A stretch of 24,743 nt of DNA, taken from Pseudomonadota bacterium (GTDB taxonomy: Bacteria > Chloroflexota > Ktedonobacteria > Ktedonobacterales > JACDGC01). How positions within the stretch are numbered: position 1 is the first letter of the stretch; every line of letters begins with the position of its first letter. Positions 14,006 through 19,866 of this stretch are shown one piece after another. The notes below the pieces were generated by a model. That model had not been told where the DNA came from and did not search any database. It was given only the letters and a program-made list of their open reading frames with translations. The DNA lies in NCBI GenBank assembly GCA_021323815.1, contig JAJPKG010000097.1, positions 1 through 24,743 on the forward strand. Direction: 5' to 3'. Both the position numbers and the translations under genes were made by a program.

Positions 14006-15169
14006 ATGATTGACACCGCAGATGTGTTGGCAAAAGTGCGCGCAGGCAGCATGCCCGCTTCGTGGCGAGTCATTCGCCCGCGCGGCACGCGGTTCATCTT
14101 TTCCGGAGCGCTGCTGCTGGTAGCCTGGTATGCGCTCATCAGCGATCTTGACAGCAAATCATCACTCGTGGCGCACTACATTCCCATTCCCACGCTCACC
14201 TGGACCGTTCCCACCGGCAGCGGCTTCATCCTGACGGTGGTGGTGATGGCGGCAGTGCTGGCTTTCCTGGCGCGGCAATTTCTGCTGAACCGCCGGCGCG
14301 TGCTGGTGCTGATGCCCGAAGGATTGGTTGTCGCCGATTTGCGCAGCGGCAGCATTCAGCGCAGCGTGGCGTATCGCGATGTGGATATCCTGGCCCTGCT
14401 TCAAGCAGGGGATGGCGATTTCGAGCCAGTGCCGCATGTGCGCCTGAGCTTCACGTTCAAGAACAAGCAAAAGATGCTGTGGGTGGTGGAAGATTATTTC
14501 TCCCTCTCCGCCGCAGAGATCGCGCGGCTGGTGTTCGCCGATTCCATCCGCACCAACACGACCGTCCCCGCGAATGTCCAGCGCCCGCCCGCGCCGGATG
14601 CCGCGCAGATCGTCGCCGCCTCGCGGCAAATTCCCCCACCCGAAGGCTGGCGCATCTTCACGACAAAACTGGCATGGAAAACCTGCATCGTCACCATCCT
14701 CTTTGCCGGCATCCTCGTTTTCATGTACACGCTGTTCGTGCAATCATACTTCATCACTGGGCCGTCGTTGCCACAACGCTTCAACAGTGGCCGCCCGTTT
14801 GGCGACGTGCTGGCGAGCGAGATGATTACGATTATTGCACTCATCTTCTTCACCTGGCTGCTGGGCTTTTATGAGATCAATCTGATACGCCGCATCCAGT
14901 TGGCGCGCCATCAGATCATCGTCGCGCCCACCGCGCTGGTGCTGGCCGACAAGCGCACCGGCAAACCGACACGTGTGCTGGACTATAACGCAATTCCAGA
15001 GGTGCATCTGACGCAGTGGTTCAAAGTCTATACCATTCGCTATCGCACGGAAGACGGTAAGCGGCGCGTGTTGTTGCTGCCGCCGGATGCGCTGTCATCT
15101 CCGGCAGCGGTGTGTCAGAGCTTTCTGGCGCGCTATTATCGCAGCCGCGTGAAAAGCAATCTGGCATGA
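14006..15169 (+). CDS. Membrane protein with two TM-hairpin/PH-like halves, unknown function
   Basis: The protein has 387 residues and an internal two-fold organisation. Half one: helices around FIFSGALLLVAWYALIS and GFILTVVVMAAVLAFLARQFLL, then a soluble beta-rich segment (RRRVLVLMPEGLVVADLRSG, SVAYRDVDI, FTFKNKQKMLWVVED). Half two: helices IVTILFAGILVFMYTLFV and MITIIALIFFTWLLGFYEIN, then a matching soluble segment (HQIIVAPTALVLADKRTG, VLDYNAIPEVHL, RYRTEDGKRRVLLLPPD). The two soluble parts align with each other and look like bacterial PH-type domains; that is inference from pattern alone. It starts at ATG 14006 behind a clear promoter, with a weak purine-rich ribosome-binding site. The methyltransferase gene begins 18 bp after its stop. 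Confidence 0.75.
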   Translation: MIDTADVLAKVRAGSMPASWRVIRPRGTRFIFSGALLLVAWYALISDLDSKSSLVAHYIPIPTLTWTVPTGSGFILTVVVMAAVLAFLARQFLLNRRRVLVLMPEGLVVADLRSGSIQRSVAYRDVDILALLQAGDGDFEPVPHVRLSFTFKNKQKMLWVVEDYFSLSAAEIARLVFADSIRTNTTVPANVQRPPAPDAAQIVAASRQIPPPEGWRIFTTKLAWKTCIVTILFAGILVFMYTLFVQSYFITGPSLPQRFNSGRPFGDVLASEMITIIALIFFTWLLGFYEINLIRRIQLARHQIIVAPTALVLADKRTGKPTRVLDYNAIPEVHLTQWFKVYTIRYRTEDGKRRVLLLPPDALSSPAAVCQSFLARYYRSRVKSNLA

Positions 15170-15187
15170 TGCACCCTATGATGCGCT

Positions 15188-15988
15188 ATGGCGAATGATC
15201 CTCTCGCCGCCCTTGTCGCTGCTGTGCAGGCCAGCCCGAAATATCGTTCCGTCAGCGTCGATCTCATCCAGCGCATTGGCGCGGACGAGCTGGCGAAACG
15301 GCGATCGCTGAAAGAGGCGATCAAAGCGACGAAGGATACGCTACACCAGATCGGCGGTGCATTTCTGGATCAGAAAATGCCCTATGACGCCTGGCTGGCG
15401 AAACTGCGAGACGCGGCGGAGCGGGGCGATCTGCGTGCCGCCTGCTGGGAGATCATAGCGCATCACGCCTCAACCCGCGAGCGCCTGCCCTTCCTCGCTG
15501 ATTTTTACGCTGCCGTCTTCGCGGATCTGCCCCCCGTCGCCTCGGTGCTGGATCTCGCGTGTGGCCTGCATCCCCTGGCCGCGCCGTGGATGCCCCTCAC
15601 ACCGGATGCAATCTATCACGCTTGCGACATCTATGGCGACATGATGACGTTTCTCGGCGCGTTCCTGCCGCTGGCGGGTTTGCGCGGCACGGCGACCACG
15701 TGCGATGTGACGCAGACCATCCCCGCGCAGCAGGTGGATCTCGCCTTCCTGCTGAAAGCGATCCCCTCGCTGGAACAGAGCGACAAAACCGTTGGTCGCC
15801 GCTTGCTGGAAAGCGTGCAGGCGCGGCATGTCGTCGTGTCATTTCCCGGTCAAAGCCTGGGGGGCCGGCATAAGGGCATGCCCGCGCACTATGAAGCCCA
15901 TTTCCAGGAATTGATCGCCGGCCATGAGTGGCACATTCGTCGCCATGCCTTCCCTACCGAATTGGTGTTCGTGCTCGATAAAGGATGA
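15188..15988 (+). CDS. 16S rRNA (guanine1405-N7)-methyltransferase homologue (FmrO/Rmt/ArmA family)
   Basis: The protein has 266 residues, the size of the family. These enzymes methylate N7 of G1405 in helix 44 of 16S rRNA and block 4,6-disubstituted deoxystreptamine aminoglycosides (gentamicin, kanamycin). Signature segments: an N-terminal helical domain with SPKYRSV, the characteristic HASTRERL (93-100), the SAM loop VLDLACGLHPLA (120-131), ACDIYGD with the acidic SAM-ribose residue, DLAFLLKAIPSLEQ, and SFPGQSLGGRHKGMPAHYE (218-236), followed by TELVFVLDK. I recognise this as the RmtB/ArmA/FmrO family and not a generic methyltransferase. It lies 18 bp after a membrane-protein gene and has no strong ribosome-binding site, so it may depend on coupling. 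No drug-biosynthesis genes are visible nearby. Whether it gives resistance in its host is unknown. Confidence 0.88.
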   Translation: MANDPLAALVAAVQASPKYRSVSVDLIQRIGADELAKRRSLKEAIKATKDTLHQIGGAFLDQKMPYDAWLAKLRDAAERGDLRAACWEIIAHHASTRERLPFLADFYAAVFADLPPVASVLDLACGLHPLAAPWMPLTPDAIYHACDIYGDMMTFLGAFLPLAGLRGTATTCDVTQTIPAQQVDLAFLLKAIPSLEQSDKTVGRRLLESVQARHVVVSFPGQSLGGRHKGMPAHYEAHFQELIAGHEWHIRRHAFPTELVFVLDKG

Positions 15989-16019
15989 AACTGCGCTCTT
16001 TTCCTGTTTCCTGCCCGCC

Positions 16020-16048
16020 CAGGTGGATTTTCGGGAAAAATCCACCTG
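16020..16048. repeat. Perfect 12-bp inverted repeat after the methyltransferase gene
   Basis: CAGGTGGATTTT (16020-16031) pairs perfectly with AAAATCCACCTG (16037-16048) across CGGGA. It lies 32 bp after the stop codon. There is no T-tract after it, so it may be a REP-like element or a transcript-stabilising hairpin. The GGTGGA/AAATCC core resembles the outer part of the repeat family seen at 1447-1511 and 7807-7911. Confidence 0.6.
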
Positions 16049-16246
16049 AAAGACGAAGGCATTCCATCGTCTCTTCCTGTTTGGCGTACCGTTTGCTCTA
16101 TGTGAAATGAGACTGTTGACACCGGTGACATACGAGACAGTCAGATAGATGGGGCGATACGTATAGTACATATAGAGGGGTCTCAAAAAGAATGATCGTA
16201 CGGGACATCCACATCATTCCCATCATCCCAGCAAAGGATGTGCGCT

Positions 16247-16627
16247 ATGCTCGCAACCATGAACACCACAACTGAACATCCTGCGCCCACTGATGAGATG
16301 GTCATAACCGAAATCGATTCCATGTGGTCCGAGGAAGTCATCGACAGCATCGACACGGTGCGGCATCAACTGCTGGACGAGATGGAACGCCTCACTGCCG
16401 GCGATGTGATGACCCCGCTGGTGCGGTCGCTCAGCGGCGCATGCCTGCGCGGCTTGCATTTCGTGCTGACCAGCGAAGGTACGCTCGCCGAAGTGACGGA
16501 GTGGTTTCTGGAAGCCAGTGCGCTGCTGGAAAAAGCGGAGCGCATTGCCACCCCCACCGCGACCAGGTTGCATTGCCTGCCGCAAGCGAAAACGGCGGTG
16601 TGCCGGCACGGCAAAAAGGCGGCATAG
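16247..16627 (+). CDS. Small soluble protein of unknown function
   Basis: The protein has 126 residues from ATG 16247, chosen over the ATG at 16238 because AAAGGA (16233-16238) lies eight bases upstream. It is acidic and probably all-helical: EVIDSIDTVRHQLLDEMERL, LVRSLSGACLRGLHFVLT and EWFLEASALLEKAERIA look like amphipathic helices. It ends in a basic tail with CRHGKKAA. No family motif is recognised. It stands alone and ends in a strong terminator, so it is probably a single-gene transcription unit. The 250-bp gap before it contains the hairpin at 16020, a TTGACA (16116) and a CACCGGTG palindrome, but no well-spaced -10. Confidence 0.65.
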   Translation: MLATMNTTTEHPAPTDEMVITEIDSMWSEEVIDSIDTVRHQLLDEMERLTAGDVMTPLVRSLSGACLRGLHFVLTSEGTLAEVTEWFLEASALLEKAERIATPTATRLHCLPQAKTAVCRHGKKAA

Positions 16628-16653
16628 CGCGGTTAAAGGCGCACGAACAACCG

Positions 16654-16695
16654 AGCCGGAGCGAATCGGGGAGATTGCTCCGGCTTTTGCTTTTT
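16654..16695 (+). terminator. Intrinsic terminator
   Basis: AGCCGGAGC (16654-16662) pairs perfectly with GCTCCGGCT (16677-16685) across a 14-base loop and is followed by TTTTGCTTTTT. It lies 27 bp after the stop of the preceding gene and between two convergent genes. The T-tract is on the plus strand only, so it serves the plus-strand gene. Confidence 0.85.
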
Positions 16696-16715
16696 AGGTC
16701 AAGCGAAGCACATGC

Positions 16716-17414
16716 CTACCAATCCGCCGTCACGGCTTCGAGCTGCTCGAAGCCGTCAATGACGAAATATTCGTCGTGGAAGGCATAGGGCTTCGATGTG
16801 CCGTGCGAGGCCCCTTCAAAGGTGAAGGGCTTGTAGAGTTCAGGATGCGCCATCGAGTATTGGAATTCGCCGGGCGAGGAGAGCAGCCCAGCGCCGAAGG
16901 GGCGCACTTTTCCATCTTCGCGGATAAGGCCGAATTCGATGGTGAACCACCAGAAGTTGGCGATGTATTGGCGATCTTCTTCGGGGGTTGCCAGATATTT
17001 GCGCGTGATGCGGTCAACAACGGTGAGATAGCGAGGCAGGGTCATCCAGGCCAGGTGGCCGAAATATTCGTGGAAGAGGTCCGGCAGCGGGGTGAACTCG
17101 ATATCCTCAGGGGGGCGAATGTAATCAGTGACCGGAAAGTGCCGCTCCCTGAGGTGAATAAACCAGTCCACCGGCTTCAGGTATTCGTCCTGGGCGTTGG
17201 AAAGCCGCCAGCCCACCAGATTGTACAGCCGCTCGCTCATCTCTTCCTGCACCGGCAGGCGTTGCTGGTCGAGTTTCAAGCGCTCGAAGCCTTCCCAATA
17301 CATCTGCGGCGCGGCATCCTTCACCAGCGACAGTTGCCGCGCAATCAGGCGTCGCCACGTGTCGTGGTCCGTTTCGCTATAGCTGCGCTGAGGCGCGTTC
17401 TTCAACGTGGTCAT
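16716..17414 (-). CDS. phhA: Phenylalanine-4-hydroxylase (aromatic amino acid hydroxylase)
   Basis: The protein has 232 residues from the ATG at 17414, preferred because AGGAG lies eight bases upstream and the extra upstream codons look unlike protein. It is a pterin- and Fe(II)-dependent monooxygenase that converts phenylalanine to tyrosine. The iron ligands are all visible: His115 and His120 in PDLFHEYFGHL, and Glu160 in NFWWFTIEFGLI. Nearby conserved segments are FIHLRERHFPVTDYIRPPED and FGAGLLSSPGE. It is a single catalytic domain with no ACT regulatory or tetramerisation domain, like bacterial enzymes of the Chromobacterium type. The gene name is by family; tryptophan hydroxylation cannot be excluded by sequence alone. 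No pterin-recycling (phhB) gene is seen next to it. Confidence 0.92.
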   Translation of the reverse strand: MTTLKNAPQRSYSETDHDTWRRLIARQLSLVKDAAPQMYWEGFERLKLDQQRLPVQEEMSERLYNLVGWRLSNAQDEYLKPVDWFIHLRERHFPVTDYIRPPEDIEFTPLPDLFHEYFGHLAWMTLPRYLTVVDRITRKYLATPEEDRQYIANFWWFTIEFGLIREDGKVRPFGAGLLSSPGEFQYSMAHPELYKPFTFEGASHGTSKPYAFHDEYFVIDGFEQLEAVTADW

Positions 17415-17541
17415 CGACGTTTCTCCTGTACCACAAGCCTTTCTTTTGAAATGGCAGCGCTGACATCTCGAAAGGTTGGCCGGGGGGCGCTGGCTGCCCG
17501 CAAGGGGGGAAGCGCGTCCGCGCCGGTTCATCCGCGTGCCT

Positions 17542-17565
17542 GTGTCCGGCAGCAATGGCGGACAC
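17542..17565 (-). promoter_or_regulatory. Hairpin in the phenylalanine hydroxylase leader
   Basis: GTGTCCG and CGGACAC (17542-17548 and 17559-17565) pair perfectly across 10 bases. They lie in the ~170-nt leader between the predicted minus-strand promoter and the ATG at 17414. The leader also holds a GC-rich stretch with GGGGGG and CCCCCC runs. A regulatory role is possible but unsupported by any known motif. Confidence 0.3.
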
Positions 17566-17589
17566 GTTCGCTGCGAAAGCTATATCTGT

Positions 17590-17617
17590 ATTATAGCGCA
17601 AAAATGGTAGCCAGCAA
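17590..17617 (-). promoter_or_regulatory. Putative promoter for phenylalanine hydroxylase
   Basis: On the minus strand a perfect TATAAT (17595-17590) is preceded by TTGCTG (17617-17612) with a 16-bp spacer. The -35 is weak. The start would be near 17583, giving a long leader of about 170 nt. Confidence 0.45.
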
Positions 17618-17678
17618 TAGCACATCTTTTGCGCTGTGACCAGATTGAGAGATTCCCGCGCCGGGGATGGCCGGCATG

Positions 17679-18788
17679 TTACGATGCGGCTTCGCGCTCG
17701 TTGGGGCGCTGGGGCCGCAAAATATCAACCAGGCGATCCACGCTGGTGCCGGAAGGTTCCGGCCAGGTGAAGGTGAAACCCGACCACGCGGTTTGCAGCG
17801 CGGTGATCAGCGCCTGCACGGCGCGTTCCAGGCGAATGCGCTCTTCGCGGTCGCGCAACAGGCCGGGGATGCGCTTGGTGACGGTGTTGACCATGTTGGC
17901 CAGGGGAGCGAGATCTTCACAGGTGGTGACGGGCTGGGGGGGGCCGCCGCGCATGGCAATGGCTATCTGCGTTTGCAGGGCGATGGAATCAGCGTCGATG
18001 GCGACACGCTTCGTCTGGGCACGGCGTTCCAGCGATGTGACGCGATAGAGCGCCGCCGCTTCGGCCAAGTGCGCCGCCCGCAGCCGCCGCGTCGCCAGCG
18101 TCACCGCCAGACATAGCAGCGCCATGCCGCAGCCCGCCAGCGCCAGATTCAGCCAGATCATGGCCTCCGCCGGCAATGCCAGCAACGGTTGCGCAACGCC
18201 GGTCTGACTCAACGCCACCAGCAGGGCATAGAGCGCGAAGGCGACCGCACCGCCGGTGAGGGCCAGCCAGTAATTTGCCAGCAGCGCGGCCAGCAGGAAC
18301 GCGCCGGGCAGCAGAGCAAGGGCTTCCAGATGCGCGCCGAGAATGCCGAGCGCCAGGCCGAAGGCGAGCAATTCGCTCAACAGCATCAGCCATGCCGCTG
18401 GCGCGGTCTGTTTGCGCATCACTTGCCGCCATGCCAGCACGTCCAGCCCCAGGCCAACAAGGCCATACGCAAACAACAGAGATCCCGCCGACTGCGCGCC
18501 GGACGAAGCAAGCAACGCCACGCTGAAAACCAGTGCCGTCAGCGCCAGCCCGATGTGCGCCAGCACCACGTAGCGCGCCAAACCCACCCGCCAGGCGATC
18601 TGCGCTCTCGTACCCGCATACGAAGGCGCATAAGGAGGGGGAATGACCGCGTTGATCACCGGTTGCATGGTGGCGGTCGCGGCTTCTTGCGCTTTGACCG
18701 CCGCTCGCGCTCTGGTGGGAAGATATGCTCCGGCGTCATGGCGCACGGCCACCATCGCCGCATAGTGTTGGATCGAGGGTCCACGCAT
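17679..18788 (-). CDS. Multi-pass receptor-like membrane protein of unknown function
   Basis: The protein has 369 residues from ATG 18788, where AAGGAG sits seven bases upstream; a start at 18854 would add 22 residues without such a site. A polar N-terminus of about 75 residues is followed by about seven hydrophobic segments, from YVVLAHIGLALTALVFSVAL to LALAGCGMALLCLAVTLATR. The cytoplasmic C-terminus of ~130 residues is helical with no catalytic motif; part of it (LAPLANMVNTVTKRIPGLL, then RDREERIRLERAVQALI) recalls the HAMP/coiled-coil part of the protein at 10366-11733. The overall plan of the two proteins is alike, so they may belong to one receptor-like group. It lies downstream of the tetR gene on the same strand, separated by 213 bp. 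Confidence 0.7.
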   Translation of the reverse strand: MRGPSIQHYAAMVAVRHDAGAYLPTRARAAVKAQEAATATMQPVINAVIPPPYAPSYAGTRAQIAWRVGLARYVVLAHIGLALTALVFSVALLASSGAQSAGSLLFAYGLVGLGLDVLAWRQVMRKQTAPAAWLMLLSELLAFGLALGILGAHLEALALLPGAFLLAALLANYWLALTGGAVAFALYALLVALSQTGVAQPLLALPAEAMIWLNLALAGCGMALLCLAVTLATRRLRAAHLAEAAALYRVTSLERRAQTKRVAIDADSIALQTQIAIAMRGGPPQPVTTCEDLAPLANMVNTVTKRIPGLLRDREERIRLERAVQALITALQTAWSGFTFTWPEPSGTSVDRLVDILRPQRPNEREAAS

Positions 18789-18918
18789 CGATTGCTCCTT
18801 AGAAACGGCGCTTCCAAATATGCGCGCCGCGCGATCAGTGCTTCCGCTCCCCATGCAACCGCTCCTCTACCCCACCGGCAGACAGAAGGCCTTTTCATCT
18901 GCCGTCATACATATACAA

Positions 18919-18948
18919 CGAACGAGATGTAATTAGGTCATTCGTTCG
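18919..18948. promoter_or_regulatory. Inverted repeat, possible operator
   Basis: CGAACGA (18919-18925) pairs perfectly with TCGTTCG (18942-18948) across 16 bp. It lies between the tetR stop codon and the start of the minus-strand gene at 18788. Half-sites about 23 bp centre to centre suit a dimeric regulator, but it could also be a hairpin at the end of the tetR transcript. It does not resemble the two 19-bp operators at 19704 and 19734. Confidence 0.35.
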
Positions 18949-19001
18949 CATATCAGTTTACACTGCGTTGCCAACATGTCGATCGATCAATGCACCTTTT
19001 G

Positions 19002-19688
19002 TCAGGATATCACGTGCTGAGAGTTCGCAGCAACTTGGGTGCCATTGTGGGGTGATTGCAACCCACGGATCAGCGTGTCTACACAGGCATCAGTCATCTG
19101 TTGTATATCCAACCCAGTCTTTTCTGCGACGGGGAAACCTTCCTCGATGAGGATGTTCGCCAGCCCATGGACCATCGACCAGGCCATAAACCCTTGCTGA
19201 CGCGGATCGCCCGCCGCGATCAGCCCCTCGCGCTGGCAAAGTTGCATGATCTCCACCACATCCTGAAAGGATCGCCCTGCGGCTTCGGCAAGATTCGGAT
19301 ATTCATCAAAGCAGGAAAGCAGCCCGCTGAACATCACGCGCACATGATCCGTATTCTCCGCCACGAAGCGAATGTAGGCATGCGCCACACCATGGAGCAG
19401 CGCCACCAGATCACCATCATAGCTCTCGATGACAGCGCGCATTCCCTGAGAGAGGCGATTGAAACCGTCCTCGCCAATGGCGGCGAGCAGGGCATCTTTG
19501 TCGGCAAAGTGGCGATAAGGCGCGGAGTGGCTGACCCCTGCACGGCGCGCCACAGCACGCAGTGTCAACCCATGTACGCCTTCTTCGCGCAAAATTGCCA
19601 GCCCTGCCTGCACCAGCGCGTGCCACAGATCGCCATGATGATAGGGGCGTGGGGCATCCGTTGCGAGAGATTTTTGTGCATTATCCAT
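19002..19688 (-). CDS. TetR/AcrR-family transcriptional regulator
   Basis: The protein has 228 residues from ATG 19688, which has GGGAGGG seven bases upstream. Residues ~18-65 are the TetR DNA-binding domain: ALVQAGLAILREEGVHGLTL, then the helix-turn-helix RAVARRAGVSHSAPYRHFAD and KDALLAAIGEDGF. The remainder (~70-220) is the helical ligand-binding and dimerisation part, of the type with a WSMVHGLANILIEEG segment near the end. It is divergently arranged with the MMPL exporter gene. Two matching operators lie in the gap between them, one covering the exporter promoter's -35 and the other starting in its -10. Repression of the exporter and of its own gene, relieved by a ligand, is the expected mode (inference from arrangement). 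Confidence 0.9.
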   Translation of the reverse strand: MDNAQKSLATDAPRPYHHGDLWHALVQAGLAILREEGVHGLTLRAVARRAGVSHSAPYRHFADKDALLAAIGEDGFNRLSQGMRAVIESYDGDLVALLHGVAHAYIRFVAENTDHVRVMFSGLLSCFDEYPNLAEAAGRSFQDVVEIMQLCQREGLIAAGDPRQQGFMAWSMVHGLANILIEEGFPVAEKTGLDIQQMTDACVDTLIRGLQSPHNGTQVAANSQHVIS

Positions 19689-19703
19689 CAATTGCCCTCC
19701 CAC

Positions 19704-19722
19704 ATGTTGACAATGACAACAT
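19704..19722. promoter_or_regulatory. TetR-type operator 1
   Basis: ATGTTGACAATGACAACAT is an inverted repeat with half-sites ATGTTG and CAACAT. It covers the -35 hexamer of the exporter promoter. It is 16/19 identical to operator 2, which lies exactly 30 bp away. Confidence 0.7.
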
Positions 19723-19735
19723 TCTCGATTATAAT
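19707..19735 (+). promoter_or_regulatory. Consensus sigma70 promoter of the MMPL exporter gene
   Basis: TTGACA (19707-19712), a 17-bp spacer and TATAAT (19730-19735): a perfect consensus promoter. The -10 is within ATTATAAT, which also reads TATAAT on the minus strand (19733-19728), so a divergent tetR promoter may overlap it. An unrestrained consensus promoter would be very strong, which fits tight repression by the adjacent TetR. Confidence 0.85.
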
Positions 19736-19752
19736 GTTGACAGTGTCATCAT
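19734..19752. promoter_or_regulatory. TetR-type operator 2
   Basis: ATGTTGACAGTGTCATCAT contains the perfect inverted repeat TGACA-G-TGTCA. It starts in the last two bases of the -10 and covers the expected transcription start near 19742. Compared with operator 1 it differs at three positions. Confidence 0.7.
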
Positions 19753-19866
19753 ACACGCTGTCTCTGCGCAACCGCAACGACGCCTTTGCGCCTGGCCTGC
19801 TATGCGACGCGCGTCCGTTTTGTTATCCCTGAACTGAATGGTGACCATCCGAAAGGACAACCCAGC

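Noticed and set aside
16116..16167. TTGACA at 16116 with TATAGT at 16162 as a promoter for the gene at 16247
   Set aside because: The spacing of 40 bp is far too long for a sigma70 promoter, and no -10 is found at 16-18 bp from the TTGACA.
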